Below, piece by piece: positions 1 through 10,144 of a stretch of DNA of 47,500 nt (position 1 is its first letter; each line of letters begins with the position of its first letter). The translations under genes were made by a program, and so were the position numbers. Location: assembly GCA_963575745.1 (NCBI GenBank), contig CAUYUJ010006324.1, positions 290,001-337,500 on the forward strand, written 5' to 3'. The stretch is from Prorocentrum cordatum (taxonomy: Eukaryota > Sar > Dinophyceae > Prorocentrales > Prorocentraceae). A model generated the notes under the pieces. The model ran no database searches. It saw only the letters and a list, made by a program, of their open reading frames with translations, and had not been told where the DNA came from.

Positions 1-280
1 CGAGGGCTCGACACGGGCGCGGCGCGCGCGGCGCCGGGCATGCTGGGGCCCAAGATCCTGAATGCAGCCTGCGCCGTCCACCAGGGCGCGTTCGACCCAG
101 GCTGCCATCATGTCCCTCTCAAGGCCCTCCAGCAGCTGAAGGGGGGCCGGGGCGTGCAGGGCCACTGCGCAGCCAGCCCTCCAAACAGAGCTCGTGGCAA
201 ACAACCAGCTGCTGGCGCGAGTCGCGCCAGGCGCGCCGCGCGCCTGCCCACTAGGCACCCTGGCAGAGGTCGAGGCTTAG

Positions 281-1930
281 TGCAGCAACCTTTGGGGCAG
301 TGTGGAGCTGATGCGGGTGCTGGTGGCCAGGCCCGAGGCCTGGGGGGCTTCGTTCGTCGCGGCGCTAGAGGGCCTCCTCCGTCCACGTGAGCGCCTCGCC
401 CTCCTGTGCGTGGCCGATCGCGTGGTGTGGCTCGGAGGCGAGGCCGCCGTGGGGCGCGCCGGCCAGGTCGACTGGGGCGCGCGTGGCTACGCTCGGCAGG
501 GCTACCCGGCGTACCTGGGCGCCTTGCAAGCCGCTGCGGGCTCGGACGAACATGAGCTGATCATCGCCCTCGGAGAACCGAATGGCTCGGCACCTCGCGA
601 GGCTGCTGGGATACCTGGGTCGAGACGAGGTCGGGTTTCCAACTGCTCGCGCCCTGCATCAACGCCGAACACAGCGTTGCCAGCGAAGCGATCTCCCAGG
701 GGGCCGACGAAGAGCTGGAGAGGCGCATGGCGGCCATGGGCTTCGCGAGGCTGGACGTCCAGCCAGCGTGGGGGGAGCTGCAGGAGGCCGGGCACGCACG
801 GCGTGTGCGCGCGAACGGGCTCGCGGACCATGAGGACTGGTAGGTCGCAGCTCAGCTCCGCACCCAGCGGAGAAGGCGGGGCCCGCCTGGCTCTGAAGCC
901 GCTCGCGACACCGTGGGCCGTCCTCGAGGTGAACGCGACGCTGGGGGGCTGCCGCCGACGGGCCTGAGCTATCGGCGCACGGGCCGACAGCCTGCTGGCC
1001 GGGCAGGGCAGTACACCGCCGACCTGGAGGAGGACATCAGGCAGGCGCCTCGTAAGCTGCTAGCCGCTTCGATGCGTGAGGATCCCGCGTCGGTGGGGCT
1101 GGCCGAGGTGCTCGCCCACGCTGAGGCTTGGGCGCCCCAGGGCCTGCTGCTGGACGTCTCCCCAGGCGCTGCCTCCGCGCGAGCGCTGGCGCTGCTGCGA
1201 GGACGAGGATGGAAGGCCAGCGCGGATGGAGCAATGCACTCCGAGCGGGGGGATCCATCGCCCAACGGAAGGTGTCGATCCTGGCCACCCGGAGAGAGAA
1301 GCCACCGGCGGAGGAGTGGCTCACGCACTCAGGGCAGCTTCGGGTCTTCGCGCTCCCAGTGGCAGCGCGTCTCGTGCCCGCGCATCGCCTCCCCCCCCCG
1401 AGCACTGAAAGGCTGGGAACCAAGGGGCCTTCAAGCGGGGGCCACGGGCAGCGGCCAAGCGCGCCGAGGGCCTGCCCCGGCGGGCTGGCCGCTGGCGCGA
1501 CGCCGAGGGCGGCGCCAAGACGATGGTCTATATACGGGATCAAAGGCCCGACCCCCGCGCTGCTGCCAGAGAAGGAATGCATGCGTGAGGTCCTGATCGT
1601 GGGCCCCAAGGGCCCAGGGCTGGCTGTCCGACCGCTGCTGGCGGTTGGGGGAACCGACGACGGTTGGGCCCACGCAGAAGGAGGAAGAGACCAGCCCGCC
1701 CAGTTTGCCTGGGCGCTGAAGGCGCTCCCGCCGGGCGCAGCACAGGCGGCGATCGCCGCAACGCTGCAGCCTGCAGCCGTGCGGGCGGAGGTCTGCCGCC
1801 GCACAGAGGACGACGAGAAGCGCCAAGAACTGGACGCCTGGCTGCAGGCGCGACGGGAGAGGGCAGCGGCAGCCCGCCGCGATGCCCAGCCACAGCCGAG
1901 GGCCTGCCACGGTGGTGCCTTGCACGGGGA
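281..1930 (+). pseudogene. Frame-broken ORF, function not recognised
   Basis: Coding-like protein text runs through this stretch but changes frame several times. Frame 2 from 281 to about 590 includes LMRVLVARPEAWG and GYPAYLGALQAAAG. Frame 3 from 582 to 636 reads LARLLGYLGRDEV. Frame 1 from 637 to the TAG at 841 includes FQLLAPCINAEHSV and QPAWGELQEAGHARR. Frame 1 again, about 970-1240, has DLEEDIRQAPRKLLAAS and GLLLDVSPGAASARAL. Frame 3, about 1255-1930, has EVLIVGPKGPGLAVRPLL, AWALKALPPGAAQ and EVCRRTEDDEKRQELDAW. Sequence is compositionally normal for coding and then stops making sense near 1930, where GAATCGG-type repeats begin. I cannot name a family. It could be a decayed transposon-borne ORF or a gene with short introns at the frame changes; the inferred single protein would be about 500 residues. 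Confidence is for 'formerly coding', not for any function. Confidence 0.45.
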
Positions 1931-1967
1931 GGCAGGAGAGCACAGACTCGAGTCGACAAGCTGGATC

Positions 1968-2160
1968 GGCAGTCGACATGAATCGGATCGACGGAAATCG
2001 GCAGCCACATCGGGAGAAGTCGAATCGGCAGAAATCGGCAGGCGAGTACGCCTCCAATCAGGACTCGGAGCCCGAATCGGAATCCGAAGTCGAATCGCAT
2101 CGGAATCGGAAGCCGTCGAAGTCGAATCGCATCGAATCGGAGAAATCGAAGCGAGCCCGA
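1968..2160 (+). repeat. Degenerate GAATCGG-type short repeat
   Basis: About 190 bp is dominated by variants of GTCGAATCGG and GAAATCGG with irregular spacing. It separates the broken ORF upstream from the 11-bp array downstream. No reading frame here looks like protein. Confidence 0.6.
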
Positions 2161-2334
2161 GCCCTGGGGAGGGCGAAAGCTGGGGGGGGCTGGCAGCCAC
2201 CCGCGGCCTTCGGGCCCGCCGCCGGCGAGGCCGCCCGGAACGCTGGGCCCCCAGAGGCGCCGCCGCCGTGGCCGCCCCCGGCGCCGCGCCGCGGGCTCGC
2301 TGCCGCGCGGAGGGTCGCCGGGGCGCCGGTGGCC

Positions 2335-2870
2335 CAGGCGGCCCCCCTGGAGGTCTCCAACACGGCCCAAAGGGGCCCCCAGGAGGTCCTCCAGGAAGGC
2401 CCGAAGAGGCCCAGAGCAGTGATTTCCCATCGGCTCTGGAAGGATTCGGGCATTTGCTGCTTTTCGGCCTTTCGATGGCCCGAGACGGCCCGAGAGCGCC
2501 CAAGGATCGCCCCAAGATCGCCCAAGATGCCTCCAAGATGGCCCGAGAACGGCTCAAGACGCCCCCAAGACGGCCCCAAGAGGGCCCCAAGACGGCCAAA
2601 GAGGCCTCCAAGACGCCCTGGTGTGCCTTCAAGACGGCCCTGGAGCACCAGAAAGAGGGACCCAAGTCGGCCCAGAGAGGCCCCCAAGACGGTTTCCGAC
2701 GGCGTCAGACGGGCCAGGAATGCCCTAAGACGGCCAAAGAGGCCCCCGAGAAGCCCCCCTAGAAGGCCCCCAAAAGGCCCAAGGAGGCCCCCCAAATGCC
2801 TCCAAGGGGCTCCCAGGAAGCTCCCAGGAGGCCCCAGGAGTGCCCCCAGAGGCTCCCAAGATGCCTTCTC
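2335..2870 (+). repeat. 11-bp minisatellite array, copy 1
   Basis: Units such as GCCCCAAGACG and GCCCCAAGAGG repeat about every 11 bp with many point changes. Because 11 is not a multiple of three, all three frames are used in turn and the minus strand gives an 11-residue periodic peptide (GRLGALLGPSW and relatives) from 33 bp. That open frame is a by-product of the repeat and I do not regard it as a gene. The start (about 2430-2490) carries a diverged header module also seen in the array at 10.1-11.2 kb. Confidence 0.8.
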
Positions 2871-3330
2871 CATTTCCTCCTCCTCCTCCTGATCTTCCCC
2901 GCCGTCATCCCCCAAAGGTTCCCCGAAGGGTTTCCACAACGGCTCGGTGAACACATGGTCCGATAGCTTGGCAGAGCTCTTGCCACAACGCTCGGCCGCA
3001 TAGGCGATTCCAACAGGCAAGGGGCGGCGGTGACTCGCCGCATACGTGTTCGATCTATTTACGATTGCTCTCAACAACGGCCTGAGACAGTAAGACCGTG
3101 CCGAACATACATCGATCAAGCTCGACCAATCCATGACTGAAAACACTGGTGTCGCTTGGCTGGTTACTGTTATCACTAGTAGGTTCCATTCCATAAGCAC
3201 CAACACGTACGGTGTACCTCAACGTGTTTCGCATGATCGCGTACTCTGAAACGTACTCCTAGCCGGCCGCTCTGCGGTTGATCGGGAGTTTCTGTATATA
3301 GAAGAAGGTGCGTGCGCTTGTTGGCGAGGG
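2871..3330. other. No supported gene
   Basis: After a short TCCTCC run (2876-2892) this is mixed-composition, lower-GC sequence. A minus-strand open frame crosses it to 3206 but it is continuous with the repeat-derived frame of the 11-bp array, so I give it no gene status. Confidence 0.5.
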
Positions 3331-3339
3331 TGAGGATGA

Positions 3340-3484
3340 GGTTCCTCCTCCTCCTCCTCCTCCTCCTCCTCCTCCTCCATCCTTCTCTTGCCTCCGTCTG
3401 TCCTCCTCCACCCCGCAGCTCCATCATCTTCTCCTCCTCCTCCTCCTCCTCCTCCTCCTCCTCCTCCTCCTCCTCCTCCTCATT
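3340..3484 (+). repeat. (TCC)n trinucleotide microsatellites
   Basis: Two nearly pure TCC/CTC runs (about 3340-3378 and 3430-3484) flank 50 bp of pyrimidine-rich sequence. They end directly at the start of the 122-bp array. Confidence 0.9.
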
Positions 3485-3489
3485 CCTCC

Positions 3490-5868
3490 TCTGGGCACCT
3501 CCCCCGGGGCGCGGATCCACCGGATCTGTCCGGATCTGTCCGGAAACGGTGCCGGAGGCCGCTCTGGGCTCCTCTGGGCACCTCCCCCGGGGCCGGTTTT
3601 GTGAGGATGTCTCAAGCGAGGGCGCCGGTTTGGGATTCGTCACCGGATCCAGCGGATCCACCGGATCTGTCCAAAAACGGTGCCGGAGGCCGCTCTGGGC
3701 TCCTCTGGGCACCTCCCCCGGGGCCGGTTTTGTGAGGATGTCTCAAGCGAGGGCGCCGGTTTGGGATTCGTCACCGGATCCACCGGATCTGTCCGGAAAC
3801 GGTGCCGGAGGCCGCTCTGGGCTCCTCTGGGCACCTCCCCCGGGGCCGGTTTTGTGAGGATGTCTCAAGCGAGGGCGCCGGTTTGGGATTCGTCACCGGA
3901 TCCAGCGGATCCAGCGGATCCACGGATCTGTCCGGAAACGGTGCCGGAGGCCGCTCTGGGCTCCTCTGGGCACCTCCCCCGGGGCCGGTTTTGTGAGGAT
4001 GTCTCAAGCGAGGGCGCCGGTTTGGGATTCGTCACCGGATCCACCGGATCTGTCCGGAAACGGTGCCGGAGGCCGCTCTGGGCTCCTCTGGGCACCTCCC
4101 CCGGGGCCGGTTTTGTGAGGATGTCTCAAGCGAGGGCGCCGGTTTGGGATTCGTTTCCTCACCATCCAGCGGATCCGCGAAACCGGATCTCGGAGGCGGT
4201 GCGGAGGCCGCTCTGGGCTCCTCTGGGCACCTCCCCCGGGGCCGGTTTTGTGAGGATGTCTCAAGCGAGGGCGCCGTTTGGGATTCGTCACCGGATCCAG
4301 CGGATCCACCGGATGTCCGGAAACGGTGCGGAGGCCGCTCTGGGCTCCTCTGGGCACCTCCCCCGGGGCCGGTTTTGTGAGGATGTCTCAGGCGAGGGCG
4401 CCGGTTTGGGATTCGTCACCGGATCCACCGGCTGTCGCGGTGCCGGAGGCCGCTCTGGGCTCCTCTGGGCACCTCCCCCGGGGCCGGTTTTGTGAGGATG
4501 TCTCAAGCGAGGGCGCCGGTTTGGGATTCGTCACCGGATCCAGGGATCCAGCGGATCTCTGTCCGGAAACGGTGCCGGAGGCCGCTCTGGGCTCCTCTGG
4601 GCACCTCCCCGGGGCCGGTTTTGTGAGGATGTCTCAAGCGAGGGCGCCGGTTTGGGATTCGTCACCGGATCCAGCGGATCCAGCGGATCTGTCCGGAAAC
4701 GGTGCCGGAGGCCGCTCTGGGCTCCTCTGGGCACCTCCCCGGGGCCGGTTTTGTGAGGATGTCTCAAGCGAGGGCGCCGGTTTGGGATTCGTCGGCGGAT
4801 CCGGATCCAGCGGATCTGTCCGGAAACGGTGCCGGAGGCCGCTCTGGGCTCCTCTGGGCACCTCCCCCGGGGCCGGTTTTGTGAGGATGTCTCAAGCGAG
4901 GGCGCCGGTTTGGGATTCGTCGGCGGATCCACCGGATCCACCGGATCTGTCCGGAAACGGTGCCGGAGGCCGCTCTGGGCTCCTCTGGGCACCTCCCCCG
5001 GGGCCGGTTTTGTGAGGATGTCTCAAGCGAGGGCGCCGGTTTGGGATTCGTCACCGGATCCACCGGATCTGTCCGGAAACGGTGCCGGAGGCCGCTCTGG
5101 GCTCCTCTGGGCACCTCCCCCGGGGCCGGTTTTGTGAGGATGTCTCAAGCGAGGGCGCCGGTTTGGGATTCGTCATCCACCGGATCCAGCGGATCTGTCC
5201 GGAAACGGTGCCGGAGGCCGCTCTGGGCTCCTCTGGGCACCTCCCCCGGGGCCGGTTTTGTGAGGATGTCTCAAGCGAGGGCGCCGGTTTGGGATTCGTC
5301 ACCGGATCCAGCGGATCCAGCGGATCTCTGTCCGGAAACGGTGCCGGAGGCCGCTCTGGGCTCCTCTGGGCACCTCCCCCGGGGCCGGTTTTGTGAGGAT
5401 GTCTCAAGCGAGGGCGCCGGTTTGGGATTCGTCACCGGATCCACCGGATCCCCGGACTGTCCGGTGCCCGGAGGCCGGGTGGGAGGCCGCTCTGGGCTCC
5501 TCTGGGCACCTCCCCCGGGGCCGGTTTTGTGAGGATGTCTCAAGCGAGGGCGCCGGTTTGGGATTCGTCACCGGATCCACCGGATCTGTCCGGAAACGGT
5601 GCCGGAGGCCGCTCTGGGCTCCTCTGGGCACCTCCCCCGGGGCCGGTTTTGTGAGGATGTCTCAAGCGAGGGCGCCGGTTTGGGATTCGTCACCGGATCC
5701 ACCGGATCTGTCCGGAAACGGTGCCGGAGGCCGCTCTGGGCTCCTCTGGGCACCTCCCCCGGGGCCGGTTTTGTGAGGATGTCTCAAGCGAGGGCGCCGG
5801 TTTGGGATTCGTCACCGGATCCACCGGATCTGTCCGGAAACGGTGCCGGAGGCCGCTCTGGGCTCGTG
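3490..5868 (+). repeat. 122-bp tandem array, 18 copies, with nested 9-bp repeats
   Basis: The marker GTGAGGATGTCTCA recurs 18 times (first at 3601, last at 5773). Spacings are 122 bp (five times) or longer, mostly 126-139 bp, with one 115-bp unit. The length difference comes mainly from one segment, where CACCGGATC/CAGCGGATC is present in one to three copies of 9 bp; the rest of the unit is almost invariant. Each unit also carries CACCTCCCCCGGGGCCGG and CTCTGGGCTCCTCTGGG. Long open frames on both strands result from the rotation of 122 bp through the three frames and end at the TGTGA of each unit. I do not regard them as genes. Confidence 0.95.
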
Positions 5869-5869
5869 C

Positions 5870-6350
5870 TCTTCGCGCTGGGGGTGAGGATGACGTGAGT
5901 TCCACAGAAACTCCCTCAAAATATCATAAACATGCATGTGCACGCGCTCTGCACATGCAACCATCTTCACACTCCATTGCAAACTCGTATTCGCAAACCA
6001 TCACAAGGGCATGGGCAAGTCGACACATTTACACGACAGTCCATACACAAGAGGAGGGTCTTGCTCATGCATACGCAAATCCGCCCACCCTGTCGGCGTG
6101 TGCGAGGCGTTGTTTCGTTTGACTTGTTTGACAACCCCAGGCGACACCGCGGCCTCCGACTCACCTGGGGGCGTATAGTTAAACGATATTGACCTCATAT
6201 GGGGAGCAGTATGAGGAGGAAAAGAGTGGAGGGAGCTATCGCAGCAACAGCCGTCGCATGTGGTCATCCCGACAGGCGGATACAATTCTGAAATCACTAT
6301 TGCGTCTGGCGTAGGGAGCCCAAGAGGCCGCTTGACCCCGTATATAATCG
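5870..6350. other. No supported gene
   Basis: About 480 bp of non-repetitive, lower-GC sequence between the 122-bp array and the CUB exon. A CGATTATATACGG-type stretch lies on the minus strand just beyond the CUB stop (about 6340-6352). Nothing else stands out. Confidence 0.5.
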
Positions 6351-6358
6351 TTGTTCCA

Positions 6359-7141
6359 TCAATCCGTCGGCTCCTCGGCACGGGCACCAGTTAGGGTGGC
6401 ACCCACCAGGGCCTCAGTCAGAGCGCCAGTGCCAACAGGAGGGCTTGGCGTGGAAATCTGCGTAGGGGCTGGCGTGGGGCAAAGCTCCCAGCCAGCGGCG
6501 GCCTGGTAGCTGTCGGGGGACCAATAGATGGTAGCCGTGACGAAGACAGGCTCGGTCAGGGCATTCCAGGAAGTGCCGTCATAGGACACCCCGTTCACGG
6601 TCAGCGAGTCGAAGTAGCTCTCCACGTCGAAGGACGTCGGCGTGAGCCACACCCCCTCAGATGCCAAAGCGATTTCGCACTCGTCATCGTTGTAGTCCTG
6701 CGGGTAGTTCGGACTCCTCACGCAACCGTTGGTCACCGTGCAGCCGCCGGTGATCGCAGTATACCACTGATACTCACTGGGGGCGCTAGTAGGAACACCA
6801 GTGCCAACAGGAGGGCTTGGTGTGGAAATCTGCGTAGGGGCTGGCGTAGGGCAAAGCTCCCAGCCAGCAGCGGCCTGGTAGCTGTCGGGGGACCAATAGA
6901 TGGTAGCCGTGACGAAGACAGGCTCGGTCAGGGCATTCCAGGAAGTGCCGTCATAGGACACCCCGTTCACGGTCAGCGAGTCGAAGTAGCTCTCCACGTC
7001 GAAGGACGTCGGCGTGAGCCACACCCCCTCAGATGCCAGAGCGATTTCGCACTCGTCATCGTTGGTGTAGTCCTGCGGGTAATTCGGACTCCGCACACAA
7101 CCGTTGGTCACCGTGCAGCCGCCGGTGATCGCAGCATACCA
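6359..7141 (-). CDS. Exon encoding two tandem CUB domains
   Basis: The minus-strand frame encodes two almost identical modules of about 97 residues. Each starts QWY..ITGGC and carries the CUB hallmark GCVRSPNYPQDY followed by an acidic DDECEI, then SFDVESYFDSLTVNG, WSPDSYQAAAGWELC. They begin at 7141 and 6766 and are joined by a Pro/Thr-rich linker (CPTPAPTQISTPSPP). CUB domains are extracellular beta-sandwich modules for protein or glycan binding, so a secreted or cell-surface protein is likely. The ORF runs further upstream (to 7441), but the text there is not CUB-like and is probably intron; an acceptor AG lies directly before the first TGG at 7141. The stop is TGA at 6359, or a GT donor just before it continues the gene. 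The second linker contains CCCAGTGAGTATCAG, which resembles a donor and acceptor back to back. A third module lies at 18.5-19.0 kb on the same strand. Confidence 0.72.
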   Translation of the reverse strand, partial: WYAAITGGCTVTNGCVRSPNYPQDYTNDDECEIALASEGVWLTPTSFDVESYFDSLTVNGVSYDGTSWNALTEPVFVTATIYWSPDSYQAAAGWELCPTPAPTQISTPSPPVGTGVPTSAPSEYQWYTAITGGCTVTNGCVRSPNYPQDYNDDECEIALASEGVWLTPTSFDVESYFDSLTVNGVSYDGTSWNALTEPVFVTATIYWSPDSYQAAAGWELCPTPAPTQISTPSPPVGTGALTEALVGATLTGARAEEPTD

Positions 7142-7149
7142 CTGATCCG

Positions 7150-7173
7150 CCACCGTGCCCCTTGGCACGGTGG
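7150..7173. other. Perfect 10-bp stem-loop next to CUB exon
   Basis: CCACCGTGCC and its exact complement GGCACGGTGG are separated by CCTT. The hairpin lies about 10 nt before the first CUB tryptophan on the minus strand, where an intron end is expected. Confidence 0.7.
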
Positions 7174-7427
7174 GGCGTGCTGACACGCCAAATGCTGTTC
7201 GGTAGGGTTGCTGTCGTCTGCCAGGGCCCCGCTCCCCCCCTCTTGTCGCGCTGGGCCTGCACGCGTCGCCCCTTCGTAAAAAAAGGGGCTCTGGGACACA
7301 TACATAAATAGACACAAATATCAGGATGCCCCATATGTTCCAATATTTTCTAGATGTTCCCCCACATTCAAAATGGGGTTCTTGTTTTCTTTGGACAGCC
7401 CGCGCAAAAACACACTCCATCCCTCTC

Positions 7428-7627
7428 TCCCTCCTCATCACTCACCCTCACTCACTCCTTCACTCACTTATCAACATCATCATCTTCATCAATCACACAC
7501 TCACGCACACTCACAATCAAACGCTCACACAGTCACTTCTCATCGTCACCATCATAACCATCATCACTCACTCACTCATTCACTCACTCACCATCATCAT
7601 TCACTCACTCATCACTTCGTCATCACT
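7428..7627 (+). repeat. CTCA/TCAT-type degenerate microsatellite
   Basis: CTCACTCACTCATTCACTC and CATCATCATT variants fill about 200 bp. It is low-complexity and not coding. Confidence 0.85.
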
Positions 7628-7648
7628 CAGTACCTGGCTAGACAACGG

Positions 7649-8184
7649 AGGATGTCTCAGGCGGGAGCCTCGTCTGTGAGTGAATTGTGAGGAAATCTCA
7701 GGCGGGAGGCTCCTCCTTATGGGGTCCACACTTTATGTTCGAATCCGAGGCGGGTCATCGGAATCCTGTATCAGTCGTCAATTTTGGGTTCCTTAGGCTT
7801 GAATTTGGAGGACGTATCAAGCGGGAACCTCGTCTGCGAGCGAATTACGAGGAAGTCTCAGGCGGGAGCCCCGTCCCTGAGGAGCCCGGACTTCATGTTC
7901 GAATCCGAAGCGAATCATCGGCATCCTGTAATTGTCGTCACTTTTGGACTCCTCAGGCTTGAATTCGGAGGAAGTGTCAGGCGGGAGCTTCGTCTGTGAG
8001 TGAATTGTGAGGAAGTCTCAGGCGGGAGCCCCTTCCTTGAGAGGCCCGGACTTCATGTTCGAATCCGGGGCGGGTCATCGGAATCCTGTAACCGTCGTCA
8101 CATTTGGGCTCCTCAGGCCTAAATTTGGAGGAAAAATCAGGCGGGAGCTTCGTCTGTGAGTGACTTGCGAGGAAATCTCAAGCG
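7649..8184 (+). repeat. 160-bp tandem array, three full copies plus partial ends
   Basis: GAGGAAATCTC/GAGGAAGTCTC recurs at 7689, 7849, 8009 and 8169, an exact 160-bp period, with a partial unit before (7649) and a truncated one after. Each unit has two halves, both with GGAxGTxTCAGGCGGGAGC. The array ends abruptly where the helicase-like frame begins (about 8182-8185). The core TTGTGAGGAAGTCTCAGGCG is clearly related to the core of the 122-bp array at 3.5-5.9 kb. Confidence 0.9.
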
Positions 8185-9319
8185 GTGGAGATTCAGCACG
8201 CCATCAGGGTCTTCTCTGAAATCCTTTGCGTGTTCGGGCTGAAGGGCACGAAGTATTTCGAACCCCGGGACCATCTGATCGCGTTCTTGGGCCGCACGCG
8301 CGCGGGTAAACCCTTCCCACCGGAGGTCTGGTCCGCCTGGGAGAAGACCTTGGCCTCGGACAACCACTGCGTCCTGGACCCTCGGCACGGGCACGACAAC
8401 TTTCGGTTCGGCTACGGCATGGGCATCTAGTGGGAGACGCTCGCGAGGTGGATCAATACGCGCGCTCGTCGGGACGCGCAGCGTCTCGGCGTCCCCCTCG
8501 TTTTCCTGCAGGCCGTAGACGAGTGCGGTGCGATTCAAGGCGATCCGGACGCGGGCCGACGCCTCCTGAACGTCCCGAAAATGCACAAGACCGGGGACAT
8601 CCGCGTCTTACCGGCACACGTCGGCATGGAGGTTCGGTTCACGGCCGCGCAGGAAGAGTTTAAGAAGAAGTAAGGGCTCGTGCAGGAGCAACGGGCCACC
8701 ATCGTGTCCTTCGAATTTCATCCGCACGACGAGCGGGACTACGAGGAGTGCGCGCCGGGACAGCTCTTTCGCCCCCGCTACCTACCGCAGGGAATCTGGC
8801 TGCAGGTCCACGGCTTCAAGGAGTCCCCGATCTACAAAGAGGTCGCCGAGCTGCTGCTGCAGGGCGCCGAAGGCGCCGTCGAACGCGGCGAAGCCGAGGC
8901 GCGGGCGAGGAGCTTGCTCATGTTCAGGCCCAGAGAGCAGGAGCTCACGCGGCAGAGCTCGGGGGCGCACGCTGTGCGCCGATCGGGGTTCACCCTGACG
9001 CACGCGTCCTACCTGACCTCCACGCTGTCGTAGGGCCAGACGCTGCGCGAGGGCGTCACGAACGACTGCGCGAGGGACGAGGACGCTAGCCGCACGGGCA
9101 TGTCGGGCGAGCAATGGTGGCTGCACCTCTACGCAATGTTCTCCCGCGCCACGTGCATGCGGAGCATGCTGATCCTGCGGCCGCCCTCGCGCGAGCTTCT
9201 GGAGCGCGGGCCGCTGGCGTCCTTGCGGGAGGCGCTCGTTCGAGGAGAAAGCGAAAACCTCCAAGCATGAGGCCGAGCAGATTGCCGCGGAGCTGGGCTT
9301 CGTGCTGCCTCCAGCCTGA
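8182..9319 (+). pseudogene. C-terminal fossil of PIF1-like helicase (Helitron-like element)
   Basis: One frame (frame 1) reads from about 8182 through three in-frame stops to about 9236, then continues after a frameshift to TGA at 9317. Recognisable blocks are GHDNFRFGYGMGI, DIRVLPAHVGMEVRF, LPQGIWLQVHGF, RRSGFTLTHASYLTS, GQTLREGVTNDC and WWLHLYAMFSRATCM. The last three match the C-terminal core of SF1B (PIF1/RecD-type) helicases, where a QGQTL motif and a YVxxSR motif contact DNA and nucleotide. The stops are TAG at 8428, TAA at 8671 and TAG at 9031; the last replaces the glutamine codon expected in QGQTL. After the frameshift the tail reads KHEAEQIAAELGFVLPP. The N-terminal ATPase half is absent: upstream is the 160-bp array. 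In dinoflagellates such proteins sit in Helitron-like elements; the piece at 30.7-31.5 kb looks like the N-terminal part of the same protein class. Confidence 0.68.
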
Positions 9320-9327
9320 GCGCCGCG

Positions 9328-9460
9328 GCGCGCATCTAGAGACCCGCGGGGTTGGCCCAACGGTCTTGTCCGCGGGGTTGTCCCGACGGCCTGCCCACGC
9401 GCCCCAACGGCCCGCGGGGTTGTCCCAGAGGCATGGCCCGCGGACCTGCCCCGAAGGCTT
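9328..9460 (+). repeat. Degenerate CCGCGGGGTTGTCCC repeat
   Basis: Three to four imperfect copies of GCGGGGTTGTCCCGACGG occur with spacings of about 35-45 bp just after the helicase fossil. No coding signal. Confidence 0.55.
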
Positions 9461-9602
9461 CGCGAACCAGCCGTCGGCGAACGCGCGCGCGCTGGCCGAG
9501 GCGGCGACGGCGCCGAGGAACATCGATTTGCTTGCCCCGACCAGGGGGGAAGGGGGGAGCACATGGAGAAGAAACAAGGGAAGGATGAGGACGGGGAAGG
9601 GG

Positions 9603-9682
9603 TTGGGAGAGGGCGATGATGATGGCGAGGTGGAGAAGGATGATGATGATGATGCTGCTGATGATGATGATGATGCTGATGC

Positions 9683-9749
<67 letters not shown>

Positions 9750-9925
9750 GAGGAGGAGGAGGAGGAGGAGGAGGAGGATAGAAGGATGAGGAGGAGAAGT
9801 AACAGGAGGAGGATGAGGAGGAGGAGGAAGAGGAGGAAGAGGAGGATCAGTAGGAGGAGGAGGAGGATGAGGAGGAGGATGAGGAGGAGGAGGAGGAGGA
9901 GGAGGAGGAGGAGGAGGAGAGGCCA
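9603..9925 (+). repeat. (GAT)n followed by (GAG)n microsatellite
   Basis: GAT repeats with GCT interruptions (about 9612-9750) pass directly into GAG/GAGGAT repeats (about 9750-9925). Long Asp/Glu or Ser/Leu frames here are repeat artefacts. Confidence 0.92.
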
Positions 9926-10144
9926 GAGCAGAGGGCGAGAGGAGGGTGTCTGCCAGGACGAGGAAAGGGTTAAGGGCAAGCTCAGCAGAGTCTCATGCTG
10001 GGTCCTTCCGCCAGAGTAACTGCCTTCCCCCCCACTTCCAATATTTTCCCATATTTTCCTGGGGATCGTCCATTAGTTGTGTCTGTGTTTTTGCTTCCCC
10101 TCCTGACTTCTCCTGGTGCCAGAACGATTGCAGAAACCAATCCT

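Noticed and set aside
3493-5898. Long open frames on both strands over the 122-bp array
   Set aside because: They are produced by rotation of a stop-poor repeat through three frames; the peptide repeats in every frame and ends at the repeat's own TGA.
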